From an uncultured Bacilli bacterium (GTDB taxonomy: Bacteria; Bacillota_I; Bacilli_A; RF39; UBA660), in NCBI GenBank assembly GCA_947629315.1, contig CANRDB010000011.1, forward strand, positions 1 to 40,335: 40,335 bases of DNA, written 5' to 3'. Under the pieces are notes generated by a model. It was not told the DNA's origin, ran no database searches, and was given only the letters and a program-made list of their open reading frames with translations. The position numbers and the translations under genes are program-made. Of the stretch, positions 6,272-15,169 are shown in pieces; position 1 is the first letter of the stretch; each line of letters opens with the position of its first letter.

Positions 6272-6923
6272 CATCGATATTTACTAAGTGAATGCTTTCA
6301 ATTTCCTCTTTATCTTTCAGTTTGGCAATCTCGGATGAGATATCTTTTGTCGCAAGTTCATACGTGAATTCGACCGTATTTCCCTTATAAGATTCTGTCT
6401 TTAAAGTACATTTTTTCGATTTATTCATAATTTTTGTGATATTATCAGCAAAATCTTTCTCGCCTTTAATTACTAAAAGATACTTTTGATGAGGTTTAAA
6501 GGATGTCATATAACAAATCAAATAGAAAATACCTAACATTAACGTCGCAATAATCGTGATGACATAAAGTCCTGCCCCTGACATAATACCGACAGTAATA
6601 GCCCAGAACATGAAGATGGTATCGACAGGATCTTTTACTGCTGTTCTAAAACGAACAATAGAAAGAGCACCTACCATACCTAAAGAAAGCGCTAAATTAG
6701 AATTGATGGTTTGAATGACTAAAGAAGTAACCATCGCTAATAAAACAATCGATAGGCAAAAGGATTTCGCATAGGAAACACCAGTATAGGTTTTCTTATA
6801 TATCATAATGATAATAATGGCTGCTACAAAAGCTGTCAATAGTGAGAAGAAAATATCCGTTGCTGATAAAGTGGCTGTAAACTCCTCAATTACACTTTTT
6901 TTAATCATATCTAAAAAGCTCAT
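6267..6923 (-). CDS. DUF4956 multi-pass membrane protein
   Basis: A 218-residue protein with four predicted TM helices in the first 150 residues. It has the conserved segment MVGALSIVRFRTAVKDPVDT and a soluble C-terminal domain of about 75 residues. The family is typically encoded beside VTC-domain and CotH proteins, as here, and its function is unknown. The ATG at 6923 has AGGAGG, is 1 nt from the VTC stop codon, and overlaps the VTC gene's last codons through that ribosome site, so expression should be coupled. Because the VTC domain next door lacks TM helices, I infer that this protein may give it a membrane site or conduit. The operon ends here with a terminator. Confidence 0.88.
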   Translation of the reverse strand: MSFLDMIKKSVIEEFTATLSATDIFFSLLTAFVAAIIIIMIYKKTYTGVSYAKSFCLSIVLLAMVTSLVIQTINSNLALSLGMVGALSIVRFRTAVKDPVDTIFMFWAITVGIMSGAGLYVITIIATLMLGIFYLICYMTSFKPHQKYLLVIKGEKDFADNITKIMNKSKKCTLKTESYKGNTVEFTYELATKDISSEIAKLKDKEEIESIHLVNIDG

Positions 6924-6924
6924 G

Positions 6925-7620
6925 TTATCCCTCCTTTTTCTCTCTACATAAAGCAAATTTAGAAACTGCTAAACGAATCATCGGTATCGTCATAATAACA
7001 CTCGCTATATGACTAGGAATGGCATTATTAAATTTCACCTCTAATACTACCTCCTCTGGTTCTAATACTGGTAAGGAAAGAAAATGAGAATCGAAAAGAT
7101 TCTGTTCAAATCTTCCTGACTGAATTTCTTCATCAAAAGTAATTCGCGTATCTTCTACTGGATAGGTATAGGCTAATCGTTTATAATCGACGATAACAGA
7201 TGGTCGTATTTCATGCAGTTTTTGTTTCAAAGCAAATTCCCGAATCAAACTATCTTCTTCTAGAGAAACATGAGAAAAATCTCCTGATAAAAACTCTAAA
7301 CATTGTTGTTTGGTAATTTTCGTTTGCTTCTTATAAGTTAAATCTCTATTTTTTTCTTTTCGTTCTAAACGAATAAAAGAATCATCTTGGTTATAGATAC
7401 GAATTCGATATTTCTCTCTCTTTTCTAATCCATCTATTTTTTCATAGTAAGCAGAATCATAGATATCATCAAAATAAAGACTTCGAATGAAATACGTGTG
7501 ATCTGGATTAGCAGAATTCGCATCAATATCCATTAGAAAGGATAAACGATACTTTAAGATTTCCGCTTGTTTCCGACTGATGATAAACTTTAATTCGTGA
7601 CGATAGCGTTTCTTATCCAA
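6925..7620 (-). CDS. VTC-domain polyphosphate polymerase-like protein
   Basis: A 231-residue stand-alone VTC domain (triphosphate-tunnel fold). In yeast Vtc4 this domain makes polyphosphate from ATP. Expected motifs are visible: YRHELKFII at the N-terminus, SLYFDD, YRIRIYN, LERKEK, VDYKRLAY, RITFDEEI and VVLEVKFNN. These give the Arg/Lys/Glu residues that line the tunnel. There are no TM segments, so it is cytoplasmic. The start is TTG at 7620, because the YRHELKF motif lies only a few residues in and no ATG precedes it. It overlaps the last 8 nt of the cotH-like gene, which implies coupling. Polymerase activity is inferred from the family. It could instead use another nucleotide or polymer. 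Confidence 0.88.
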   Translation of the reverse strand: MDKKRYRHELKFIISRKQAEILKYRLSFLMDIDANSANPDHTYFIRSLYFDDIYDSAYYEKIDGLEKREKYRIRIYNQDDSFIRLERKEKNRDLTYKKQTKITKQQCLEFLSGDFSHVSLEEDSLIREFALKQKLHEIRPSVIVDYKRLAYTYPVEDTRITFDEEIQSGRFEQNLFDSHFLSLPVLEPEEVVLEVKFNNAIPSHIASVIMTIPMIRLAVSKFALCREKKEG

Positions 7621-10480
7621 AGTATTTTTCCACTTCCTTACTACTCAAACCGAAATAACTTTTCGTTTGATTAATGAGATAACTTCTTCTTTTTAAGATG
7701 TAGTTTTTCAATTCTTGACAGTTATCTTCCCATTCTTGATAGGTCATCTTCCAACGTTTTTGATTTCTTTTCATCTCCGGTTTAATCAAATCTACCAATT
7801 CTTGATATCGCTTTAGAACAATTTCATCAGACCACACATTTTTCATATTGTAAGATAATCGATCTAAAAAGCGTTGTTTGAAAGTATTATTTTTCAATAA
7901 TCCTCTTAAAATCGTATTATTATATCCCCAGTCTCCTAGTCCATTAGGGGAAGTCATCCAATTCATATAATTTCTAGAATAATTATAGAACGCATAATCG
8001 AAGTCATAGAAAATCATTTTGATTTTTCCACCCTCTAATTTAGGATTATTAAAATACCGGGTATTCACAATATCATTATTGGTAGTATAGAGTTCTCCAA
8101 TCCAAAAATCAATAAAGTTATCAATATCTAATTTAGATTCTACATAAGCATAGGCATCCGCATTAGCCATATTATGATTTTGAATATAGTTTCTAAGGGA
8201 AACATAATCTTTTGAACTACCGGAACTTAAGACGTTATCTATCCGAATAATATTGGTTCCCTCTCTAGGAACATCATAATGGTGTTGGACAAATTCCTCA
8301 TCTACTTTTTCTCTTAGAAAATAAACACCCCAGTATTCCCCATTAATATAAAGAACAATCGCTTTATAAGCCTGTACATCGACTGTTCCATAATCATCCA
8401 TGATAGAGGTAGCAAGTTCATCTCGAATCATCGAACCGACAGAATCTTGAGAACCGCTTCTCACGACTAACGTATCATAACTTACCGCATCACGATTATC
8501 AAATACTTTATATTGTAATTTAGATGCACCGTATTCCGATTTAAATTTTAAAGCAAAACTTTTTTTGGAAATAAATCTAGTTTGTCCTCCAAATAATTTC
8601 ATTCCACAATCGATGGAAAAGGAAGATTCTTTTTCGTATAGTTCCGCATGTGCTGCTACTGTCAAGGTAGTATTATTAGGATTATTACTAATCTTTTTAA
8701 AAGAAGCATCCGGTAAACTGAGAGATAGTACTGGTAAAGTATGATTTTCATTGATGATATAACTTCCCGTTACCACTTTACTGGCTTTTTTTCCATTCTC
8801 ATAGGCAATGGCTTTCAAAACGGTAGTCTCATCTAAAAGAATAGGACTACTATATACTTTAGAACTGGTAGTTGGTATGGATCCATCTAAAGTATAATAA
8901 ATAGTCCCTGGTCCTTGCAATTCAATGCTTAAATTTTCAACATCATTATAAACTCCTGGTTGTATATTGAAAACTGGTTCATAGGCAATTTCCAAAATTC
9001 CACTTTTGCTGTTGGCTGCTAAAGGAGTAGGCTTAGAAAAATAGTAAAAACCACTTGACTCTCCTCTTCCATAACTGTATCCCACTGGGATACTAGCGAC
9101 AAATACAGAATCCACTAATTCATTATTTTTATATAAGTAGAGACTTTCCGTAGCAGATATTTTAAAATTGGCATGATCATACTTAGAATTGCTATAAGAA
9201 GTATTTCCTGATGCCATGATGACATAGTATTCTCCACTTTTTAATTCTTTCTTTGGTAGAACATACATCGTCTTATTTCCATCACTCGTCGTAAGAGCAT
9301 AATCACTCAATTGAATCGTATGGCTAGAATTATTGTATAGTTCTATCCAGTCGTAATATTCTCCCCCATTTTGCGCTAAATAAGAATCATTAGAACTCAT
9401 TACTTCATTAATCATTAAATCACTAGGATTCTTTCGATTATTTTTAACGTATTCTTCCATACCGGCTGAAGTATTAGGATATCCAGGGGTAATGTTATAA
9501 GCCTCTTTAAAAGTATTATCGGAAAGGCGAATATAGGCTGTTCCCCCCTCCAAATCCGTGTAAGATACTTTCTCTACGATATGATTCTTTTTCGATAACA
9601 ACACCGTCCCGGATTTTTTCTTCAAACTGAAACTAGCGTGATTCTCTTTTCCAAGTTCCGAAGTATAGATAAGATAAACTTCTCCAGGTTCTAGATTTTT
9701 ATCAGGCAATCTCCATAAAAATGGTCTTGCTTCATCATTCGATAGGAAATAATCTTGTAAGGAAATCGTTTCCTCTCCCTGATTCATCAATTCGATATAA
9801 CTGAAGAAATGAGAATTAAAAGAGACATTTCCTTGATTATTTGGTAAAAATTCATTAATGACTAACGCATCCGTACTTTCGTCAGAAGGATTTAAATAAG
9901 CATCTCTTCCCTCTTTATTATTAGGATATCCAGGGGTAATCTCTGCTGTTTCTATCCATTTTCCTTTCTCATTTCGAGCCATGACTGTATTTTTATCAAT
10001 GGAGGTAGTCTTAACACTATCGACTACTTTTCCTGATTTTCTCTTTAGGGTGATGGTCTCTCCGCCTGCTTTATTTAAAGCAAAATTGGCATACAAGCCC
10101 TCTTCATTTTTACCGGATAAATAAATGATTAAATATTCTTTACTCTTGATGACAACGCTAGGAAAAATCCATTTGACGTTTCCTGATACCTCATCACTTA
10201 AACCATATCCTGCTAAATCGATATCTTCTTCAGTACCATTATAAAGTTCAATCCAGTCGTAAGCATTGCCCTCACTATCTACGTAAGCACCCTTGTTCGA
10301 TGTCATAATTTCATTAATCACCAGAGTCGAAATAGCGATATCTTGATCTCCCAACGATTCCGTACTCGATTCTTTAGGGGTAAAGAAATATTCTGCTAAC
10401 ACCAGTACCACTATCGCAAGTACCATGGCAAACAAGGTGCCGATATTTTTTTTGAATTTTTTCTTATCTAATTTCGCCAT
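7613..10480 (-). CDS. CotH-kinase protein with three lamin-tail domains
   Basis: A 955-residue membrane-anchored extracytoplasmic protein. An N-terminal TM spans about 15-33. Three lamin-tail (LTD) domains lie at about 50-165, 205-320 and 354-460, each with INE(I/F/V) and, in the first and third, YDWIELYN. A chitobiase C-terminal-like domain is at 503-575 (TIYYTLDGSIPTTSS). A CotH kinase-like domain is at about 600-930 (KSFALKF, MIRDELA, YINGEYWGVYFLREKVDEEF, MIFYDFDYAF). CotH of Bacillus is an atypical protein kinase acting on spore-coat proteins. The Asp residues of YDFDYAF probably bind metal/ATP. It has no C-terminal sorting signal. It is first in an operon with VTC and DUF4956. AGGAAG precedes the ATG. 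The surface location is inferred from the TM and LTD content, and the substrate is unknown. Confidence 0.9.
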   Translation of the reverse strand: MAKLDKKKFKKNIGTLFAMVLAIVVLVLAEYFFTPKESSTESLGDQDIAISTLVINEIMTSNKGAYVDSEGNAYDWIELYNGTEEDIDLAGYGLSDEVSGNVKWIFPSVVIKSKEYLIIYLSGKNEEGLYANFALNKAGGETITLKRKSGKVVDSVKTTSIDKNTVMARNEKGKWIETAEITPGYPNNKEGRDAYLNPSDESTDALVINEFLPNNQGNVSFNSHFFSYIELMNQGEETISLQDYFLSNDEARPFLWRLPDKNLEPGEVYLIYTSELGKENHASFSLKKKSGTVLLSKKNHIVEKVSYTDLEGGTAYIRLSDNTFKEAYNITPGYPNTSAGMEEYVKNNRKNPSDLMINEVMSSNDSYLAQNGGEYYDWIELYNNSSHTIQLSDYALTTSDGNKTMYVLPKKELKSGEYYVIMASGNTSYSNSKYDHANFKISATESLYLYKNNELVDSVFVASIPVGYSYGRGESSGFYYFSKPTPLAANSKSGILEIAYEPVFNIQPGVYNDVENLSIELQGPGTIYYTLDGSIPTTSSKVYSSPILLDETTVLKAIAYENGKKASKVVTGSYIINENHTLPVLSLSLPDASFKKISNNPNNTTLTVAAHAELYEKESSFSIDCGMKLFGGQTRFISKKSFALKFKSEYGASKLQYKVFDNRDAVSYDTLVVRSGSQDSVGSMIRDELATSIMDDYGTVDVQAYKAIVLYINGEYWGVYFLREKVDEEFVQHHYDVPREGTNIIRIDNVLSSGSSKDYVSLRNYIQNHNMANADAYAYVESKLDIDNFIDFWIGELYTTNNDIVNTRYFNNPKLEGGKIKMIFYDFDYAFYNYSRNYMNWMTSPNGLGDWGYNNTILRGLLKNNTFKQRFLDRLSYNMKNVWSDEIVLKRYQELVDLIKPEMKRNQKRWKMTYQEWEDNCQELKNYILKRRSYLINQTKSYFGLSSKEVEKYFG

Positions 10481-10503
10481 GTCACTTCCTACTTTCTGTT
10501 AAT

Positions 10504-10531
10504 ATCATATCATAAAAAAGACATACGTAAA
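10504..10531 (-). promoter_or_regulatory. Possible promoter of the CotH operon
   Basis: On the minus strand TTTACG (10531-10526), 16-bp spacer, TATGAT (10509-10504). Weaker than its divergent partner. Confidence 0.35.
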
Positions 10532-10538
10532 GAAATGA

Positions 10539-10567
10539 TTGTCTAAATATGTATTTTTTGGTATAAT
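10539..10567 (+). promoter_or_regulatory. Promoter of the duplicated-module/NAGPA pair
   Basis: TTGTCT (10539-10544), 17-bp spacer ending TGG, TATAAT (10562-10567). It combines a good -35 with an extended -10 and is divergent from the CotH operon. Confidence 0.7.
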
Positions 10568-10597
10568 GAGTAAAGTTATGATTAAGCGAGGGAAGTT

Positions 10598-11953
10598 ATG
10601 AAAAAGAAGAAAAAAGTACGCGTAAAAAAGCAAGCAATCTTTAATCTAATGAGTGTAGTATTCCTACTAACAGTTGGAATTTACTATCTTACTAGACTCA
10701 TCCACTATAAAATAGAAAATGATCGCCCAATCGAATTATCTTCCCATTTAGCTACCCGTCTAAAGCAGGAAGATGATACTTATACATCGAAAAAAGTTTT
10801 AATAGAAACGAATGATATTTATCGTTATGTGGGAAATGCAGATAATAACTATCTTCAATATCGAGGATATCTTTGGAGAATTGTCCGAATTAATGAAGAT
10901 AATTCTGTTACGATGGTAACAGAAGAAGCAATTACCTATTTACCGTATGGTGGTTCTCTACAAAATTATATTCTATCTTGGTTAAATCATGATGATAGTA
11001 AGCACAGTGGTATCTTTGAAGACACCTTGGAATCAGATGAACTTCTTACAACAAAAATTTGTTTAGATAAATTTCCAGAAATTGAAGTTGCTGGATGCTT
11101 TGAAGGAAATAAAGATTATAAGATTGGTCTACTAAGTGTCTACGATTATATGGAAGCCGATGCAACTGAAAGTTACCTCAATAATGGTACGAATTTTTGG
11201 ACTACTAATAGTTATGATAGTAGTACGGCGTGGTATATTGCTGAAGACGGATTAATTGGAACCGATAGTTATAGTGCTAAATATGGAATTAGACCGGTCA
11301 TTACCCTATCTGGCGATACCGTTATTCTATCTGGAAATGGTACTTCCGAAGACCCTTATCTCATCGAAGAAAGAGACGTCAAAACCTTACAAGATAGTTA
11401 TGTAGGAGAATATATCCGTTATCAAGATCAATTATGGCGAATTATTTCCAAACAAGAGGGAAAAGTAAAAATCGCAAGTGAATCCTGTCTACAGGAGAAA
11501 CAAGGAGAATGTAAACTCGCCTACTTCTCTAAATACTCTAATGATTTTAATGAAACAGAGGAAGATAATTTACTATACGATTTAAATCATGACTATTATC
11601 GCAAAATCAACAACGATAATCTTTTAACAGAAGGAAACTTCTATACAGGTACTTATTCCTTAACTGATAATAACTATCGGGTTTGTCTAGATGACAAATT
11701 AACTTTACACGTAGGATTTCTATCTGTCGCAGAGCCATTTGCTTTTGAGGTTACGAATACTTTCTTAATGACAACGAGTCCTAATAATGAGATGAGTATC
11801 TATACGGTAAATGATGCGCATGCGATGTTTGAAGATAGTGTAACCCAAACCTTAGCCATTAGACCGGTTCTCTATATGAAAGATAAAGTTACCATTACCG
11901 GTGGCAAAGGAAACTATTTATCCCCTTATGAATTAGGAGGTTTAGAAGAATGA
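10598..11953 (+). CDS. Membrane-anchored surface protein with two related modules
   Basis: A 451-residue protein with a short basic cytoplasmic N-terminus, one TM at about 14-35, and an extracytoplasmic remainder. Two related halves are visible: YLQYRGYLWRIVRINEDNSV with KYGIRPVITLSG, and YIRYQDQLWRIISKQEGKV with TLAIRPVLYMKD. Each half ends in a Gly-rich turn and DPYLIE or SPYELG. The WRI...IRPV(I/L) pattern resembles the DUF6273-type module of gut Firmicutes surface proteins. I am not certain of that family, and no function is known. GAGGGAAG precedes the ATG. It overlaps the next gene by ATGA, so the two products are probably made together. Several cysteines are present outside the membrane. 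Confidence 0.75.
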   Translation: MKKKKKVRVKKQAIFNLMSVVFLLTVGIYYLTRLIHYKIENDRPIELSSHLATRLKQEDDTYTSKKVLIETNDIYRYVGNADNNYLQYRGYLWRIVRINEDNSVTMVTEEAITYLPYGGSLQNYILSWLNHDDSKHSGIFEDTLESDELLTTKICLDKFPEIEVAGCFEGNKDYKIGLLSVYDYMEADATESYLNNGTNFWTTNSYDSSTAWYIAEDGLIGTDSYSAKYGIRPVITLSGDTVILSGNGTSEDPYLIEERDVKTLQDSYVGEYIRYQDQLWRIISKQEGKVKIASESCLQEKQGECKLAYFSKYSNDFNETEEDNLLYDLNHDYYRKINNDNLLTEGNFYTGTYSLTDNNYRVCLDDKLTLHVGFLSVAEPFAFEVTNTFLMTTSPNNEMSIYTVNDAHAMFEDSVTQTLAIRPVLYMKDKVTITGGKGNYLSPYELGGLEE

Positions 11954-13080
11954 CACAAACGAAAGAAAAAGACAAAAAACAGATAAAAAAAGAAAAAAGA
12001 AAAGAACAATCCTCTAAAGAAGAGAAACAAGAATCAAAGAACAAAAAGAAAAAAGAGTCCCCTACTCCTAAGAAAAAGAAAACCAAAAAGAAAAAATTAT
12101 CCATTTTCACAATCATCTGTGGATTCTTTGATTTATTAGCGGTAGCATTCTTCATCGTTGTTTATATGGTTCCTAACTTCAAAACTTGGTGGATTACGAC
12201 TGCTTTAGCGACTGGGAATCATAAATATTTTGCCAATGTGCTTTATTCTAAAGAAGATATTGATAGAGTATTAACGAAAAATAACGTAGAAGAATTCAGT
12301 GATAATACGGATGTCGATGCCATTACCTTTCATGATACAAAAACCGATACTTATGAATCTCGCTTTGAAGAACAAATTCTAAAACGAGATGAGGGTAATG
12401 ATCTATATAAAGTGGTAGAAATTGATGAGAAAGATTACCGTGGATATTTAGTAGTCATCTATGATGCTGCGCGTGTTTCGCTCGTTTCTTCTTCTAAAAG
12501 TTACGGACAAAAACTTACGCAAATGTCGCAAGAAAACAATGCAATTGTCGCAATTAACGCCAGTGGATTTTCTTATGCGGGTGGTCATATGACAGCGACT
12601 GGAACGGTTATTCAAAATGGAAAAGTAACATCGGTTGGTAGTCGAAATACCCATGGTGGAGGCCTTGTTGGATTTACCAAGAATCACGTTTTGATGTTGA
12701 CGACAGATAGTGCTCAAACTGCTATTAAAAACGGAATGTGGGATGCTATGACATTTGGTCCATTCTTAATTGTCAATGGAAAACCTGCCACAGTAAAAGG
12801 GAATGGTGGTTGGGGAATTGCAAACCGAACGGCGATTGCGCAAAGAAAAGACGGTATTGTCTTATTCCTGGTAATCGATGGTAGAGGGGCTAACAATAGT
12901 GAAGGAATTTCCATCGCTGATATGATTACCCTACTTCAAAAATATAAAGCCTATAATGCTGCTAATCTTGATGGTGGAGGTTCTTCTACTCTAGTTATCA
13001 ATGGAAAACTCATTAATAATCCAAGTGGCTATGCCGTAAAAGGAGAAAGATACTTACCAAATTCTTGGATGGTCAAATAG
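11950..13080 (+). CDS. NAGPA-type phosphodiester glycosidase, membrane-anchored
   Basis: The family includes the uncovering enzyme that removes GlcNAc from GlcNAc-phosphodiesters, and bacterial relatives linked to surface polymers. Residues from about 165 carry family motifs: IVAINASGFSY, TFGPFLIVNGK, RTAIAQRKDG, LFLVIDGRG, AANLDGGGSSTLVINGK and the C-terminal RYLPNSWMV. The first 48 residues are extremely Lys/Glu-rich and cytoplasmic, followed by a TM at about 50-72, so the enzyme domain is outside. It is coupled by a 4-nt ATGA overlap to the upstream surface protein and is divergent from the CotH/VTC operon. The substrate is likely a sugar-phosphate diester in a wall or capsule polymer, which is inferred from the family. 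Confidence 0.9.
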   Translation: MTQTKEKDKKQIKKEKRKEQSSKEEKQESKNKKKKESPTPKKKKTKKKKLSIFTIICGFFDLLAVAFFIVVYMVPNFKTWWITTALATGNHKYFANVLYSKEDIDRVLTKNNVEEFSDNTDVDAITFHDTKTDTYESRFEEQILKRDEGNDLYKVVEIDEKDYRGYLVVIYDAARVSLVSSSKSYGQKLTQMSQENNAIVAINASGFSYAGGHMTATGTVIQNGKVTSVGSRNTHGGGLVGFTKNHVLMLTTDSAQTAIKNGMWDAMTFGPFLIVNGKPATVKGNGGWGIANRTAIAQRKDGIVLFLVIDGRGANNSEGISIADMITLLQKYKAYNAANLDGGGSSTLVINGKLINNPSGYAVKGERYLPNSWMVK

Positions 13081-13102
13081 AACTTCGGTTCTATTTTTTT
13101 TT
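13076..13102 (+). terminator. Terminator of the NAGPA gene
   Basis: AATAGAAC, TTCG tetraloop, GTTCTATT, then T7. The TAG stop codon (13078-13080) is in the first arm. Confidence 0.9.
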
Positions 13103-13104
13103 GG

Positions 13105-13131
13105 GGAAAAAAAGAAGAGTTATTCCTCTTC
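13105..13131 (-). terminator. Terminator of nusB-xseA-xseB
   Basis: On the minus strand GAAGAG, loop GAATAA, CTCTTC, T7. The loop contains the xseB stop codon. Confidence 0.85.
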
Positions 13132-13353
13132 TTCATAATGAAACTCTTCTAACGTACCGTCTTCTTTCACAATTTGATTTACTTGTTCTTCAATAGACTT
13201 TAATTTAGCGTCACATTCTTCCACTAATTTCATCGCTCTCATATATTTTTCAATAGAGGAATCTAAATCGATTTCCCCTGTTTCTAACTCATTGATAATG
13301 GTTTCTAATTCTTTCATTTTATCTTCAAATTTTTCTGTTTTTTCTTTTGCCAT
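13120..13353 (-). CDS. xseB: Exodeoxyribonuclease VII small subunit
   Basis: A 77-residue protein with the XseB signature FEDKMKELETIINELETGEIDL and a coiled-coil helical hairpin. It binds the XseA large subunit to form the single-strand-specific exonuclease VII. Its ATG follows the xseA TAG stop with no gap, and its ribosome site (AAGGAGG) lies in the end of xseA, so the two are coupled. The acidic tail ends in Glu-rich residues. It is last in the operon nusB-xseA-xseB. Confidence 0.95.
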   Translation of the reverse strand: MAKEKTEKFEDKMKELETIINELETGEIDLDSSIEKYMRAMKLVEECDAKLKSIEEQVNQIVKEDGTLEEFHYEEEE

Positions 13354-14697
13354 CTATTTGACCTCCTTTTTCCATACAGTTGCTTCTACCAATCCATCAT
13401 AAAAATGAATTTGTAATGGTTTTTGATCCTCTATATCTTGAATGCCTTTAACTACACGATCTCCTTGATAAGTTACAGTATAGCCCCGTTTTAAGACGCC
13501 TAAAGGATTTACTAATTCTAATTTTTGGATATCATGAACCATCGATACTTTTCGCAGTTCTATTTGCTTTTGCATCGCTTTATGCAATGTTGAAACATGA
13601 CCCTGTAAAGTTAGAATCATTGGTTCATAGAGAAGTTTTGGATTTTTCAGTAAATAATGTTTTTGATATTGCTCTAACAATCCCCTTTTCTTCTCTACAT
13701 AATCATTCATTTTCTCCACTAATTTTGTATGTAATAAATCAAGTCCTTGTCGTTTATTATCAAATAGAATCATTGGACTTTTTATCACGAAAGAATTCTT
13801 GATAGATTCTAGTGTTAAGGCTTGATATTTGATTTTCTTTGTCATAGCCTCACTCAATCGAATTTGTAATTGATGCGTATATTTGAGTAAGTCTACAACA
13901 TTGGGAACAGCCATCTCAGCCGCTCCTGTTGGAGTAGGCGCTCGATGATCGGCTACAAAGTCCGCTATCGTAAAATCAATTTCATGTCCTACCGCACTTA
14001 TAATAGGAATTTCTGATTCATAGATAGCTCTAGCTACTATTTCTTCATTAAAAGCCCATAAATCTTCAATAGAACCTCCACCACGACCTACAATCAATAA
14101 ATCAATCGGATAACTAGCTGCTCTCTTAATATTCCGAACAATATCTGGAGCAGCATACTCTCCTTGTACTAAACTAGGAAAAAGAATGGTCTCACACATT
14201 GGAAATCGTCTTTTGATAGTCGATAGAATATCCCGAATCGCTGCTCCTGTTGGGGCGGTAACAATCCCAATGCGTGTAGGATAACGAGGAAGTGCCTTTT
14301 TATGCTTCGGATCAAAAAGACCCTCTTTAGAAAGTTTTTCTTTCAATTGTTCAAAGGCAATATATAGGTTTCCTACCCCATCTTCTTGCATCTCTTCCAC
14401 ATAGATTTGATAACTACCCGTTGCTTCATAAATACCAATTCTTCCTACGACTAACACTTTCGTACCATCTGCTGGTTTAAATTTCAATTTAGCCGCATTC
14501 CTACTAAACATAATAGCATTAATTTTACTATTTTCATCTTTTAATGAAAAATAAAGATGACCTGTCGTATGATCTTTAAAGTTTGATATCTCTCCTTTTA
14601 AAAAGACCATTCGTAAATGTTCATTCCGATCAAACTGATCTTTTAAATAACGATTAATAGCGGTAACCGTTAAATATTTAGAAGTATTAGGATTCAT
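13354..14697 (-). CDS. xseA: Exodeoxyribonuclease VII large subunit
   Basis: XseA degrades single-stranded DNA in both directions to oligonucleotides. The 447-residue protein has the N-terminal OB-fold (FLKGEISNFKDHTTGHLYFSLKD) and the catalytic segment PTRIGIVTAPTGAAIRDI, LLIVGRGGGSIEDLWAFNEE, ISAVGHEIDFTIADFVADHRAPTPT, then a long coiled-coil region. Full length for the family. It overlaps nusB upstream by 11 nt and abuts xseB downstream. Confidence 0.97.
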   Translation of the reverse strand: MNPNTSKYLTVTAINRYLKDQFDRNEHLRMVFLKGEISNFKDHTTGHLYFSLKDENSKINAIMFSRNAAKLKFKPADGTKVLVVGRIGIYEATGSYQIYVEEMQEDGVGNLYIAFEQLKEKLSKEGLFDPKHKKALPRYPTRIGIVTAPTGAAIRDILSTIKRRFPMCETILFPSLVQGEYAAPDIVRNIKRAASYPIDLLIVGRGGGSIEDLWAFNEEIVARAIYESEIPIISAVGHEIDFTIADFVADHRAPTPTGAAEMAVPNVVDLLKYTHQLQIRLSEAMTKKIKYQALTLESIKNSFVIKSPMILFDNKRQGLDLLHTKLVEKMNDYVEKKRGLLEQYQKHYLLKNPKLLYEPMILTLQGHVSTLHKAMQKQIELRKVSMVHDIQKLELVNPLGVLKRGYTVTYQGDRVVKGIQDIEDQKPLQIHFYDGLVEATVWKKEVK

Positions 14698-15103
14698 GAT
14701 CCACCTTTTGGTGATATACCTTATCTAATACACCATTAATCATTTTTCGTACATCATCATCGCTATAAGATTTCGCTAATTCAATGGCCTCATTAATAGC
14801 CACTACCTCGGGAGTATCTGTATATAATAACTCATAAATACCTAATCTTAAAATGGCTTGATCAGTATATCCTAAACGAGAAATCGTCCATTTATGAAGA
14901 TATTGATTCGCTATCTCATCGATATCCTTCTGATTGGTAATGACACCGTATACACAGTTTTTTACAAATTCATTATCGATATCTAATACTCCTTGAATCA
15001 CTTGATCAATCTCATATTCGATTTTATTACTCTGATATACACCAATTTGATAAAGAATTGTCATAATCTTTTGTCGAAGTTCACTTCTTGTCATTTGTTC
15101 CAT
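14687..15103 (-). CDS. nusB: Transcription antitermination factor NusB
   Basis: NusB binds boxA RNA together with NusE and supports antitermination of rRNA operons. The 138-residue all-helical protein shows the family end (AILRLGIYELLY, VVAINEAIELAKSYSDDDVRKMINGVLDKV). I start at the ATG at 15103, preceded by AGGTGA; a GTG three codons upstream is less likely. An extended -10 (TGTTAAAAT) lies 17 nt upstream. The order nusB-xseA-xseB is the usual one in Firmicutes. Confidence 0.93.
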   Translation of the reverse strand: MEQMTRSELRQKIMTILYQIGVYQSNKIEYEIDQVIQGVLDIDNEFVKNCVYGVITNQKDIDEIANQYLHKWTISRLGYTDQAILRLGIYELLYTDTPEVVAINEAIELAKSYSDDDVRKMINGVLDKVYHQKVDHES

Positions 15104-15120
15104 CCCAATCACCTAGTAAT

Positions 15121-15129
15121 ATTTTAACA
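15121..15129 (-). promoter_or_regulatory. nusB operon extended -10 promoter
   Basis: TGTTAAAAT on the minus strand; 17 nt separate the -10 from the ATG. -35 not clear. Confidence 0.4.
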
Positions 15130-15132
15130 TAG

Positions 15133-15166
15133 AACCAAAAAAAATAGAATATCCGATATTCTATTT
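15133..15166 (-). terminator. Terminator of the gene at 15170
   Basis: A 12-bp near-perfect inverted repeat (AAATAGAATATC and its complement, 15142-15166) with an 8-nt T-run on the minus strand. Here the stop codon lies 3 nt outside the stem. Confidence 0.8.
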
Positions 15167-15169
15167 CTT

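Noticed and set aside
7613-7630. Frameshift between the CotH and VTC genes
   Set aside because: The overlap and TTG start keep both proteins complete; domains are separate genes in relatives of this trio.
11895-12155. Phe/Ser-rich open frame on the minus strand
   Set aside because: Opposite of the Lys-rich N-terminus of the NAGPA gene; composition is a mirror of AAA/AAG codons.
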